Assembly (NCBI GenBank): GCA_033239525.1
Contig: BSYO01000013.1
Coordinates: 2,380,501 to 2,444,500, forward strand
Length of the DNA: 64,000 nucleotides
Direction: 5' to 3'
DNA from: Nepenthes gracilis
Taxonomy: Eukaryota; Streptophyta; Magnoliopsida; Caryophyllales; Nepenthaceae
The translations under genes and the position numbers were made by a program. Each line of letters begins with the position of its first letter. The first letter of the stretch is position 1. This document shows, in pieces, positions 33,839 to 46,268 of this stretch. The notes beneath the pieces were generated by a model. It saw nothing but the letters and a program-made list of their open reading frames with translations, did not search any database and was not told the origin of the DNA.

Positions 33839-35020
33839 AATATACATATTAAAATCTCTATATATTATAAATTATGTAACATGCATTGTGCATGTTTTAA
33901 CAAAATGCATACAGACATTGCTACATATTTATATATTTTTGCATGTCATTAAATTTATAAAAAGATAAGAAAAAGCTCTACATAATATTGATAATATAAA
34001 TTTTTTTTAGTATAAGAAAATATAAACGATATACTCACAATTGAGTAGAGTTTTCTATTCGATTATATACAAACTATTATTGAGAGTAGATAGGATATTT
34101 TGTTGTATGTCTTAATAAATTATAATGAAAATAAAAGTTTAAACATATTATTTGCAGGTTGAAAGTATCATTCGTCTTTATTTATAAGGTTATATATATT
34201 ATAACTTATTTACGGTTATGAAATAGTAGTATATCACATTTGATTATATAAAATTATATATAACTTAAATTTTAATTTTCACCTATTTATTAGTGAAATC
34301 ATTATTGATCCATGGTCTATAAATTTTTGACATGATTTAAATAATTTGAGATGTTGTACAGCATAAAAAAGAAAAATCGATCACTGCTTTAAATTATGTA
34401 CGACATGTTTATGAATTTATATTATCATTTTTTTAATTTTTAATTATGTCGTATCCCAATATATTTTTTAATGTATATATATTTAATTTAAAAAATTACA
34501 TACCATAGTGAATGATTGATTCAATACTAGTTTTATTTTTCACTAACCTTTTAGAACAATAATATTTCAAAAGAAAATGTATCTAAGATTAAATATTTTA
34601 ATTGGAGGTTTCGAAAATTATTTGCAAGTGGTTCGATTTGAGGAAGGCTGTTCAAGGATTAGATTAAGATTTTTTTTTCAAATTAAGTATCATATTAATT
34701 AAAACAACAATTTTAAACTATTAATTTTTATTTTAACTGTTAATTATTATTAATTTATATGGTTATATTGTATGATGTCGGTATACAAGGTTGATGTTAA
34801 TTTGTTTTCAATGACAGTACAAATGGTAGCTCAACCATCGGGTTGCCAACTCACCCACCCAACAATAAACGCTTCGGTGAACCTCCTTTTCTAGCTTCTA
34901 CTATAAAACCAGAACAACTCGCCATTGTTTCTTACAAAAATCTAAAGGAATCTCTTCCTCTTGCATAGTTTTATAATTCCTAGCTTCAAAGCATAGCAAC
35001 TCAAATTGGCAACAGCAGCA
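33839..35020. repeat. Unit 4 upstream of gene 4
   Basis: AT-rich unit DNA matching 5340-5752 and then 5752-6310. It ends with the same shortened upstream structure as gene 3 (TTTTCAATGACAGTACAAATG joined to GCTCAACC near 34806-34830). Confidence 0.8.
34902..34908 (+). promoter_or_regulatory. TATA box of gene 4
   Basis: TATAAAA about 119 bp before the ATG in the conserved core promoter. Confidence 0.7.
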
Positions 35021-35383
35021 ATGGCTTCTCACCACTTCTTCCTTCTAGCTCTCTTCGTCGCCTTGGCGTCGTCAAGCCTGCAAGTTAGCCAAGCAAGTCG
35101 CCGTCTTCTGCAGACGACTCTGCCTCTACCGACATTGCCGCCCCTGCCTTCCCAGCCTACCATTCCTACTCTGCCGCAGCCCACGCTGCCAAGCTTGCCG
35201 ACTGCACTGCCGCCCCTCCCCACCACGCTTCCTACTAGCATTCCCACCTTGCCGTCCCTGCCCAAACTCTTGCTGCCACCGCTGCCGAGCATACCGTCTA
35301 TCCCAAACCTCCCGTCGATCCCCAACATCCCAACCACGATTCCGACAACGATCCCATTTTTCTCTCCTCCTCCTTCAAAGTGA
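35021..35383 (+). CDS. Small secreted Pro/Leu-rich protein, gene 4 (subtype A)
   Basis: 120 residues, same architecture: signal peptide to about residue 25, SRRLLQTT, Pro-every-third chain, FFSPPPSK. Distinguishing residues are LPKLLLPP and SIPSIPNLPS. ATG at 35021 chosen by conservation; the TTG-opened extension (MATAA-like) is not used. The promoter region is truncated as for gene 3. It is followed 2.3 kb later by subtype B gene 5; this pair matches genes 7-8. Confidence 0.85.
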   Translation: MASHHFFLLALFVALASSSLQVSQASRRLLQTTLPLPTLPPLPSQPTIPTLPQPTLPSLPTALPPLPTTLPTSIPTLPSLPKLLLPPLPSIPSIPNLPSIPNIPTTIPTTIPFFSPPPSK

Positions 35384-37683
35384 GATTTGTTTATACCGAT
35401 AGCTTGAAGATGGCGTGATCTTTCTCACCATCGATAACTACATAATTTTAAAATAATGTTTTTGTTGGGTGTTATCGTGCATGGTTGTATACATGCTTTA
35501 GCGTTGGTCTTGGCGTTCTACACTTGGTGCAATTTATGCAAGATGGTTTCGTTGGACTATTATGTAGTAATAGATATGCCTGTGTCTTATATTTAGAAAT
35601 TCATGTTTCGCACAGTAATTAATGATATTTTATGAATTTTTTGTGTTTGAATCTAAAGCCTATACGGATGAGATCATGGCACCTCAGTGTTGGAGTTTTT
35701 CCAACTCCTTTGAATCGTTAGATATTGTATTCTTACTACTAAAATTTAAATATTAAAAAAATTTTAAAATATGGGAGTAATTTTTTATATTATAAATATT
35801 TTGATAATTTGTTATTTAAAATAAAAAATTTAATTTTATATTTTTAAAACAATTTAAATTATATTGTTCTCCGGTTATATAGACGGTTGTAATTTGCAAT
35901 TATGAGAATAATTTTTCTATAATAAGTCTAATCATAGCAGTTACATAATTAGATAGCGTTACAATTTAGACAATATAAATACCACAATGGGAGGTCTTAA
36001 ATCCTATTTAGGTTTGCTTTCATGAATTATAATTAGTTTTCTAATATAAATATTTTTGTTGATAATTGAGATTTGTAATGTCTTCAAATATAATTATCGA
36101 ATTTTATATGTATTTTATATTCAGTCTTTCTGATCCTCTCCGTACACCTTCCAGCCTATAATATATTTTACTTATATTAAATATTTTAAAATGTTAACTA
36201 ATAGTATACAAAATATAAGTACATATAAATATCTAGTTTATAATAACAAAATCTTACGAATAAAATCACTCTTGATAATGCTTTAATTAGAATAGTTAAA
36301 GACATAATAGTATAAAGTTATAACTTACAATCACAAAGTTAAGCACAACATTATGTTAGACACGGAATCCTATTTCTCGATCCACCTGTGCATCCAAGAA
36401 TTCTTATAAACTATAATACTTGTCAACGCCAAAGTTCATGTTGCTCTTGTTAGATATGGCCCACGCACGATCGGCCCAACCCAAAATAAAAACGGGATCC
36501 AAATGCCAATATTTTAAATAAGGAAGCAGAAGACGATGTTGACCTCTCAAACAATCGGATGGGGAAGAATGTATAATATCGAGCAAGTAATTGCCTAGTC
36601 AAATAATAAATGAGGTATTAAATCCTAACGAATGAATTCAATGGATACGACCACTACTAATAAGTAATTAAGAGCTTCCTTCTTATGCTCCTTACGTGCC
36701 CCTATACCGTTTTCTACGCACAAGATTGGAACATGCACCTAAGAGGTGCCAACTCAATCCATCTAATACTTACGTTATATTTAATTGTTGAAATAAAATA
36801 AAATAATTATTCTCATAGAATTAAATAAGTTAATAATAGTATATAAAATTAATGTTTTATTATTTAGTTAGTCACTTTAAATATGTAAGTTTAAATTAAA
36901 AATTAATTTTTTATATTTAATATATAGTAATAATAAAAAAAATAATTAAAAAATTAATATCAACTGAATTTTTCACTCCCACTTAAAGAAATAATATTTC
37001 AACATGTTGAAATAATTATTCCATGATAACAAGGAATAAAATAAAGTAGGCGGGAGGTGGCAAATTTTATTCATTGTTTTGAAGGAATAATAATTCCTTT
37101 CAAATTTATTATTTTGACAATTAAAACAATCAAATATTAAAATTTTATTTCTGCCCAATCCCTAGTAAGATTACAATTTTACTATTAGGAATTATTTACG
37201 ATTAAAATTTTAATTGTACTCTACCAAATGGGTTGTTAGAGTCTCATTTAACATCACAATTATCCTTAATAATTTACTCACTTATTATCATTAAAATAAC
37301 AATTTCTAAATTAATATTTAAATCTCATTCTATATTTCATCCCGGTCATATTTTCCCCCAAACTTTCCTTTGTGATTAATTTTCTTCGATTTGGGAAAAT
37401 CTAATGACCGATAAAATATAAAATAATTTCATCACATGAGGAGCTGAACTAATACAAGAAATTCAAACACATCCATCTCAAGCGTAGCTCAACAATCTGG
37501 TTGCCAACTCGCCCGCCGAACAACTAAAAAACTTCAGTGAGCCGCTTTTGCTAGCTTTTACTAGAAAACCAAAACAACTAGCCATTGTTTCTTCTCACAT
37601 AAATCCAAGTAGATCTCCTTCCACTTCCATAGTTCATAATTCCTAGCATGAAAGCTTAGCAACTCAGAGCGGCAACAGCAGCA
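35384..37683. repeat. A-to-B intergenic spacer, copy 1
   Basis: Homologous to 61367-63862 throughout, including an oddly G+C-rich GGCCCAACCC patch near 36470 and a stretch at about 36960-37235 with several GGAATAATTATTCC-like inverted motifs that may be an old MITE. Parts match the A-type upstream region (35990-36420 against 950-1440). No gene seen. Confidence 0.7.
37562..37568 (+). promoter_or_regulatory. Altered TATA position of gene 5
   Basis: The position that reads TATAAAA in the other seven copies reads TAGAAAA here. The surrounding core (CTAGCTTTTACTA..AAACC) is otherwise kept. Confidence 0.6.
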
Positions 37684-38046
37684 ATGGCTTCTCACCACTT
37701 CTTCCTTCTAGCCCTCTTCGTCGCCTTGACGTTGTCGAGCCTGCACGTTAGCCAAGCAGGTCGCTGTCTTCTGCAGACGACTCTGCCGCTTCCGACATTG
37801 CCGCCCATGCCTTCACAGCCGACCATTCCAACTCTGCCGCAGCCCACGCTGCCAATCTTGCCGACTGCACTGCCGCTGCTCCCCGCCTCGCTTCCGACAA
37901 GCATTCCGACCTTGCCATCCCTCCCAAAACTCACGCTGCTACCACTACCGAGCATGCTGTCTATCCCTAACTTCCCGTCGATCCCCAACATCCCAACCAC
38001 GATTCCGAGAACGATCCCGGTTTTGTCTCCGCCTCCTTCAAAGTGA
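37684..38046 (+). CDS. Small secreted Pro/Leu-rich protein, gene 5 (subtype B)
   Basis: 120 residues. Subtype B differs in the signal peptide (ALTLSSLHVSQAG) and along the chain (PPMPSQP, LPILPTALPLLPASLP, KLTLLPLP, IPNFPS, TIPRTIPVLSPPPSK). The RRLLQ motif reads RCLLQ, giving a lone Cys next to the predicted cleavage site. The TATA position carries T-to-G. The frame is intact, so it is called as a gene, but lower expression or early decay is possible. Secretion inferred; function not recognised. Confidence 0.8.
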   Translation: MASHHFFLLALFVALTLSSLHVSQAGRCLLQTTLPLPTLPPMPSQPTIPTLPQPTLPILPTALPLLPASLPTSIPTLPSLPKLTLLPLPSMLSIPNFPSIPNIPTTIPRTIPVLSPPPSK

Positions 38047-38656
38047 GATGTTTACGCCGTTGGCTAGAAGATGGCATGATCTTTTACCTCCATATATCGA
38101 CAACTAAGTGATTTTAAAATAATGTTTTTTTGGGTGTTATCGTGCATAGTTGAATGCATGCTTTGGTGTTCGTCTTGGCATTCTGTACTTGGTGTAATTT
38201 ATGTCGGAGGGTTTTGTTGTACTATTATAAAGTAACAGATATGCCTGTGCCTTATGTTTCGAAATTTATGTTTCGTATAATAATTAATGACATTTTATAA
38301 ATTTTATTGTGTTTAAATTTAAAAACAAAACAGATGAGATCAACGATAGTTCTTAAATCCGAGGTCATATTTTATATTTAAAAAAAATTGAAAAATATAT
38401 ATACGTTTATAGTTTTTTTATAATTTTTAAATGATATTTAAACATTTAAATACTCATATTATAAAAAAATAATACAAACAAATATAACTATTTATATATA
38501 ACTTTTATTTTTAAATTATATAAGTTTTTATCCTTTACATTTTTATCCAAGGACCCATAATGGGGAAAAAAATCCCCTCCATCGCAATGTGCGATAGAGG
38601 CCCTCAGTTGGGATGAGATCATGGCACTAAAGTGTTGGAGTTTTCCCGACTCCTTT
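38047..38656. repeat. Downstream flank of gene 5
   Basis: 3' UTR-like and intergenic unit sequence matching 3455-4075; interrupted by the solo LTR. No gene. Confidence 0.75.
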
Positions 38657-40099
38657 TATCACGACCTAGAAATATATATGCAGGTTAATAATTATAATCT
38701 ATAATAATATAAAATTTTAATAAATAGTATTAATACAATAAAATTTAATCTAGGTGTGACAAATTATACATATACAGGACCCAATGCCACATAACTCGAA
38801 TAAGATTTCATCGAATATATATCTGGACATCATAAAATGAGACTTGCTGTCCAAACATTGTAAGAGATGTATCCAAATCAAATAATAACTCATCAATATA
38901 ATATAATGACTCCAGAATACCCGATACATGGTCCAAGGCTCTCATTCGATTAATATAACTACCACAATGTACTCTTGAAATTTGGAACATAACCAACACA
39001 AATATCCCCACTCACCTATGGAGATATACAGCGTCAGATCATGGTTGAATTCCTGTAAGTATATCAAAGCCACTTATTTGAAGGGATAAAGTATAAAAAT
39101 GTGAGTTTAAAACTCAGTAAGTATTATCATCATATATAAAATAGTACATATAAATTAAATAGGAAGGATTTCACGTAATAATTGTATAAAATAAAGCACA
39201 AGGTCAATAAAATTCTTAAAAATTAAGGAATAATCACGTACTAAATTATTGTTCATATCAAATCATCCATCTGAAATATAATCATAATAAACCATGATTC
39301 GGTCAAATTTTATTGACGATATCATATCGTATTATAACATATCGTGATCCGAGACGACATTGTATAAGCCGTAACCATCACAACATTCACATGGGACATA
39401 TACCATCTTTTGAATCCAAAACTCACAATTTCATATGTACAAATCTTGAAACCTAAGCATATAATCATAACATGTTTCGAGCTTAACACATATTCATATG
39501 TATGTTACATTCTTATCGCCCAATCCATGAGTCTACACGTTCATCTAAAATCACAGTTTAATATAAATTTATGTAAAAATATAAAGCATACACAAAATAG
39601 GAGAACTAAAGATTATTATACCAATTTGAGGAAGGGTTATACAAGTCCGATAATTTTAGCTATATCGACTATATTTTAGACTGGCAACTCAAGGCTATCT
39701 ATGTATCTTATCTCCTATAGACTCAGAACTTACTCATTATATTTTACCATCTACGACTTTGGGTATAATATCAAGTTTAGTTATATATATTAGGATGTTT
39801 GAATATGTTAATTTTTATTAATTCCTTATAATAATTCTCATTTAGAATATACAGTTGAGCATATTAATTATAACATGCCACAACATTTCTACTGGTAAAA
39901 GAAAGATAACATATCACATACATCCCCATTGAGACTAAGCGTTCCTATCGGGAGTGGTACCAAATGCCACAAATCTCGGATCACATATATCGACCCCTCG
40001 GGTCTCGGACTACCATGGTTCACGTAGAGACCTTGCCCCCGACAACATATATGTGGACTGATATAAGACCTAGTTCATAATTCCGTAACATATTGATAC

Positions 40100-40182
<83 letters not shown>

Positions 40183-40789
40183 AGATTTTCATAAATAACA
40201 AAATCCATCAAAATTATAAATACCGTGTAAAATCTCTTAATAATAGGTAAAACATATGCATATATATAATAAGTACAGGGGTGCATAAAAATTATATGCA
40301 TGTAAACAAAATATCTGAAATACACATAAATATTATTGGATACGAAAAGAGACCAATGATTTGATTTACGAATACTTACCTTAATCTCATACCAAGTAAA
40401 TTTGATGAAAGGATACACCGAAACGCTTGATCACTACTTTCTCTCTCTTCATTTCCCTCATCTTTCACTCTCATTCTGCTCGACAACACATAAAATGGCA
40501 GAAACCCTAACTTGCACATGCCTTATATACCAGCCTCGCACTCAAGAGCCACTTGAGCACTATTCGAGTGCACCCATTCTAGCACTCGTGCTTGAGCGAG
40601 CATTGAACGCTCTTCAGGTGCATCAATTCTGAAAATCACGTCCCTCTATGGCCACCTGGCGCGCCTCAAGTACGACATAGTGGACCAAAATCATTCAAAA
40701 TTTTCACAAAATACGTTAACATGATACATTAATAAACCCAAAATATTAAATACATTTAAAATATATTAAATGGGGATCTAGGTGTTACA
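38657..40789 (-). mobile_element. Chromovirus-like solo LTR (2.1 kb)
   Basis: On the minus strand it begins TGTAACACCTAGATCCCC, has a TATATAAGG promoter-like motif near 40525 followed by a leader-like region, and ends GGTCGTGATA (CA changed to TA). Flanks CTTTT and CATTT are a weak candidate for a target duplication. Unit DNA lies on both sides. Long gypsy LTRs of the Tekay/Del type start TGTAACACC, hence the call. No internal domains. Confidence 0.65.
40104..40179. repeat. (TA)n microsatellite
   Basis: About 38 uninterrupted TA dinucleotides inside the solo LTR. They produce a spurious Tyr/Ile repeat frame on the minus strand. Confidence 0.95.
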
Positions 40790-42454
40790 CATTTTAAACT
40801 TTAGATCATGTACTCAACGATTAAGATTTTAACAATAAAATCTACTTGATCTAATTATTAAGGAGCTAGGAGGGGTGTGTCGCTCCCATACGATGGGGCT
40901 TCTGAAATTAATATGTTTTAATAAAAATCGAAGGTTATCTTTGGCTGAATTGTAATCACCTATATAATTTAATAACAATGTAATTTTTAATTATGAGAAT
41001 AATTGTTTTAATAAATCTAATCATAACATTTAGATAGTGTTACAATTAGAGAATAAGAGTTGTGAGGTACATATCTCTACTTATATCCTTAATAAAGATT
41101 TGTTATCACAAATATTCATACATGCAATAATTTTGCATATGAATTCATGCGAGTACTATTTGCTCATTTCATAAAATTTTTATAAAATATATATTTTCAA
41201 TTCATATGCATTATTTTTAAAAGTTAATTTTGACAATAATATTTATACATATTTTTAAATCATATTTAGATACTCTGGCATGTCATTAATTTTTGAATAT
41301 ACATTGTTGCATATCATATGCTTAAAATAAATTAATTAAATTATACTAAATTTACTTAATTCCTGTAAATTTTTGAGACTGCATATCTTTAATATACATC
41401 TTAAAATCTCTATATATCATAAATTATGCAATACACTTACATGTTTATATATTTATACGTGTCATTAATTGAGAAATGATATGAAAGAACTTTACATAAT
41501 ATTGATAATACAGATATTTTCTCTAATATGAGAAAATATAATGGATATACTCATAATCGAGTTGAATTCTTTATTCAATTATATTTGAACCAATATAAAT
41601 AGTTGATAAAACGTATTATAATATTTTCTAATATATTATAATAAAAATTAGAGTTTGAACCTATTATCGGCAGGTTAAAAGCAATAATGGGCCCCTTCTA
41701 TAAAGTTGTATATATTAATGTCTACTTATAAATTTTAAACAATAACATATGATATTTTGTTATGTGAAATTATATTTAACCTACGTTTTAATATTCGTTC
41801 ATTTGTTGGTGAGATTATTATTGATCATTGATTCATAAGTTTTCGGCATAATTTAAGTATTTTGAGAGGTTATACAATACAAGAAAGAAAAATTGATTAT
41901 CAGTTTTAAATTATGCGTGACTTGTTTATGAATTTATGTTATTATTTTCTAATTTTTGAGCATGTCTTATCCCAATGTGTTTTTGATGTATATACACTCA
42001 ATTATGAATTTAGATACTCTTTTTTATAAATATTTTAAAGACTCATATAATCGGCGCTTAGAATCACTTCGGGTGTGATATTTTTGGGTTTTATGATTTG
42101 AGATTACTTTTACATCTGGTCTTTTATCAGTATCTAATTTTGTTCAGAATGTCATTTCGTCAAATTTGGAATTGATCAGTAGATTAATTAAAGATATTTT
42201 TGATCAATTTAAAGATAAAATTCATTTTTAGTTATTTAATAATTATTAATATAATAGTGGTATTTTGGGATTAGAATGTGACAAAAGTCATATCTTATTT
42301 TCTTTTTACTACAAATTAGAGCCCCTAAATCTTGTTTAATATTCGCTTTCATGAATTATAATTAGTCTTCCAATATAATTATTTTTGTTGTTAAATGAGA
42401 TTTGTAATGTCTCCAAATATCTTTGTCATATTTTATATGTATTTTATATTCAAG
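40790..42454. repeat. Unit DNA between gene 5 and the chromovirus insertion
   Basis: Matches 4080-4500, then 5060-5860, then 6360-6800 of the unit. It ends TATTCAAG at the insertion point. No gene. Confidence 0.75.
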
Positions 42455-44187
42455 TGTAATATTTAGAATTTTCATTCAGATCAATTGAATATTAATTATA
42501 ATTTTGTATAAATTATGCGTGATAAAATTAAGTAAATATTATATAATTTGGATGATATTTGGATCATTTGGGTTGGAGCCCGAGGATGCGACCGTGTTAT
42601 CGTCCGAATATTGGTTTGAATTTTAGAATAAAAGAGATTTAAAATAATATAATAATAATAATATAATATATAATAATAACAATAACAATATATTTTATAA
42701 ATTTAAAAAAAAAAGAGAAAAAAAGAAAAAAAAATAGAAACGAGATAAGGATCGGGGAGAGACAGAGGAGAGGAAGAGAGGAGCGAGAAGAAGAGAGAGA
42801 AAAGGCCGGTGTGAAGAGTTAGTGGTGGTTGCCGATCGGAGTTTCAGTGCTGGGAAGGCCAGTAAATGTGGTGAGGAGTCGACGCTGGGTGTTAACGGCG
42901 GCTATACACGGCAGTGGCGGGTCGCGCTGGCAACGACTGGAGGGTTTCGTGCCAGAAAAAGCCACGACAGCGATGTGCGGTGAGGAGGTGTCTCCGGGGC
43001 GGTGCGTTGGTGATCGGTGACAGCCGTGGGTAGTTATGGCATGTTGTAGAAGCCGCGTAGAGAGGAGAGTAGGGAACAAAGCCGTAGTTAAGCGCACGAC
43101 GTGCATGGCAGTGGGAGAAAAATATCCGATTTGGTCACTTTGGAGTATCTTTTCTTCAGATTTGCAAAGTATGAAGTCAATGTAAGTATCTGTAAATTCT
43201 CTCTTTGGTCTGATTTAATATTTGATATATTTTTGACACTATTTAAAATTTTTACTAACCTGTATGTATTTTTGTATGCTTGATATGTGTCTCTAAACAT
43301 GCATATAGAGTTTATTGGTTGATTTGGATGCTTTTGGACTGAATTTTATAATTTTTTAGGATTTAATATTTTTCTAACATTTTAAATAATTTATCAGGTA
43401 CTGTAAATGTTTATTTCAGTATCTGTATATGAAAATGTGCACGAAAATTTACAGAGACTGTGCAGTCGCATGCATGTATCGGGTTGTGGTCATTACAATT
43501 CGATTTGGACATTGAATTTTCTGGCCAGCTCCTGATGGGGAGATTTATTTGAAAATTTCTTTCCGTCGGTAAGAAATGCCTAGAGTAATGACCCTTCCTA
43601 TTTGGATGATTTGATTCAACCTTATAATATATTCGGACGTCCTAATATATCTGACAAGTTTAATAATTGTACCCAAAATTATGGGTGGTAAATAATAGTA
43701 AGCAACTTTATCCATGGTACAGAGTACATGGATGGCCATATATGTTGGCATAATTTGTATTTGATTTAGCGTAAAATTATTGAAATTATATGTAACCATT
43801 CCTCAAACTAATCTTTAAATAATCAGAATTTAAATTTAGTGTATAATTTATATTTCTGTATTAATTGGCATTGGACTTTAATTTAGATATAAATTTTTAG
43901 ATTTCGATTTGAGATTCAATGATTTTCTTCATAATTAGATTTTGGTATGTCTTGTACAAACGATTTTGATTATGTTTTTTGATTCGGACCTTTAGACTAT
44001 CTGTTACGATGTTATTTTGATGTCTGCGCACGCTATCTGATCATCCGACTACCAAATTCTACCCCATATCACAAGTTGATCGAGATTTGGATTGGACTCG
44101 GACTTGGACTTAGATTGGACTCTGGAATTTGCTATTTGATTATTGAAATTGGTTCAGATTAATTCTATTGTGTTTATATATATATTT
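42455..44187 (+). repeat. Chromovirus 5' LTR, first part
   Basis: Matches 56782-58450 of the 3' LTR, including the A-rich / GAGAG-rich region (42700-42810) and a GC-rich block (42800-43110). Open frames in the GC-rich block on both strands also occur in the 3' LTR and look incidental. Confidence 0.75.
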
Positions 44188-44455
44188 TGTAACGACTCGA
44201 GTTCGGATCCCCAAACTCAACCTGAACTGTCACGGTCAAAGTCTCGAATCATCCGATATCATCAATTATACGTCTTCAATGAACTCAACAACATTAAAAA
44301 TATCAATAATGAACCTCATAAATGTATCATTAATTCATTATCCGTAATAGTAATAATAAATAATTTCAATAACCTCGATGTCCAAAATATTAATCATCAA
44401 AATAAAAATGTAATAAATATCGAATAGTAACAGAACCAACAAAAACCCTAAATCT
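44188..44455. repeat. Duplicated 5' fragment of the nested solo LTR
   Basis: TGTAACGACTCGAG onward, matching 48515-48782. It is preceded by TATTT, the same 5 bp that follows the full LTR at 52093. It stops at a junction where ATCT is shared with the unit sequence that follows. Confidence 0.75.
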
Positions 44456-45786
44456 TTAGGACTAGTATATAACATTAATTTATATGATAAAGTATAAACC
44501 AACATTCATGAATTTACTTTAGTTGGTAATGTTATCACCAACCTTTGGTTCATTTATTCATTTGTTCCCTTACATATTTTGATAACCATAATTATTATTA
44601 TATTCTACATTTACTTGTTAAATTTTTAGTATACTATAGTTTGTCAATATTTTAAATTAATAAGGTTGTTTTAGAAGTTTTGAATCAAAAAGTACATTCA
44701 TGGAGGATTGCAGGACTATAATATTTCATTATTTATTTGCTAATATAGTGCAAAAATAACTTAGAATTTGAAAACATTTTGGTATCTAAAATTTATTAAA
44801 GCAGGGCTTAGGGCCGATGCATCACTTTTAGTTTCTTATACTATATTAGATGATGCAAAGTTACGAGATTATTGCCATAGATTTGTGGCTGAGCAGGTTA
44901 GTTAAATTGAAGGATAAATTAAAGCAAATTTGACCATATATTTAAATAATAACATACATTTCGTAGAATCACAAATCAAATTTTATATAGTGTTGTGATT
45001 CTAAATTTTGAGTTTATTTTTCATTTGTAATTCAGGTGGTTATAATTGTGATTTTAAAGCAATTCCTAAGAAAATTTTTTTATATAATAAAAGAGGAGCT
45101 AAACTTTTAAAATTTATGAGGTGAAAGGTACAAAATGTCAACAAGTCATAGCAATGCAAAATCTAACCGAAAGAACAAGTATTTTACAATGATAGTAAAA
45201 ATGGTAGAAATTATACACCGACTAATACATCTGCAACCTCAAACCCAAGAAAGGTTGAGACTGGACAAACAGAGATATTTTGAAGGAGAGATGACATCAT
45301 AAGAGCACTTATCACACCCACTTCAGGTATGATCACTACTAATAGTCAATTACGAGCTTCTTTCTTATTTTTCCTCACATGCCTCTATATCGTTTCTTAT
45401 ATACAAACTCAAAATATATGCTTATCAAATCCCAACTGAATTCATTTAATAATTAAAATTTCATTCAACTTCATAATTATTCTTAATAATTTACTCACCT
45501 TATAATCATTCAAATATTAAATTTCAAATTAATATTTAGGTCTCATATTTCATTTTATCAGTCATATTTTCTTTCAAGCATTCTATTGTGATTAATCATT
45601 TCTTCTATTTGGGGAATCTAATGAACGATAAAATGCAAAATAATTTCACCACTGTGGAGACAGATCACGAGCGGAACTAACACGACAAATTCAAACACTT
45701 CATCTCGAGTGTAGCTCAACCATCTGGTTGCCAACTCACCCACCCAACAACAAACGCTTCGGTGAACCTCCTTTTCTAGCTTCTAC

Positions 45787-45793
45787 TATAAAA
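45787..45793 (+). promoter_or_regulatory. TATA box of gene 6
   Basis: TATAAAA about 119 bp before the ATG, with the full conserved core promoter and about 1.3 kb of unit upstream DNA. Confidence 0.7.
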
Positions 45794-45905
45794 CCAGAAC
45801 AACTCGCCATTGTTTCTTACAAAAATCTAAAGGAATCTCTTCCTCTTGCATAGTTTTATAATTCCTAGCTTCAAAGCATTGCAACTCAAATCGGCAACAG
45901 CAGCA

Positions 45906-46268
45906 ATGGCTTCTCACCACTTCTTCCTTCTAGCCCTCTTCATCGCCTTGGCGTCGTCGAGCCTGCAAGTTAGCCAAGCAAGTCGCCGTCTTCTGCAGAC
46001 GACTCTGCCTCTACCGACATTGCCGCCCCTGCCTTCTCAGCCGACCATTCCTACTCTGCCGCAGCCCACGCTGCCTAGCTTGCCGACTGCACTGCCGCCG
46101 CTCCCCACCACGCTTCCGACTAGCATTCCCACCTCACCGTCCCTGCCCAAACTCTCGCTGCCACCACTGCCAAGCATACCGTCTATCCCTAAACTCCCGT
46201 CGATCCCCAACATCCCAACCACGATTCCGACAACGATCCCATTTTTCTCTCCTCCTCCTTCAAAGTGA
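45906..46268 (+). CDS. Small secreted Pro/Leu-rich protein, gene 6 (subtype A)
   Basis: 120 residues, essentially the same protein as gene 3 (one difference, Ile at residue 13 in the signal peptide). Signal peptide, SRRLLQTT, triplet-Pro chain and FFSPPPSK are intact. It has a long upstream region, unlike gene 3, so it was not copied from gene 3 in its present form. It is embedded in retroelement DNA and may be subject to silencing. ATG start by conservation; the TTG-opened upstream extension is not favoured. Confidence 0.85.
   Translation: MASHHFFLLALFIALASSSLQVSQASRRLLQTTLPLPTLPPLPSQPTIPTLPQPTLPSLPTALPPLPTTLPTSIPTSPSLPKLSLPPLPSIPSIPKLPSIPNIPTTIPTTIPFFSPPPSK

Noticed and set aside
40104..40179. 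Possible CRISPR-like or other regularly spaced array
   Set aside because: Simple TA repeat; no spaced repeats of CRISPR type anywhere, as expected for plant nuclear DNA.
40020..40418. 132-codon frame with a Tyr/Ile repeat
   Set aside because: Translation of the (TA)n microsatellite inside a solo LTR.
42819..43106. Open frames in the GC-rich block of the chromovirus LTR (also 57038-57511)
   Set aside because: Located in LTR DNA, frames on both strands, not conserved in length between the two LTRs.
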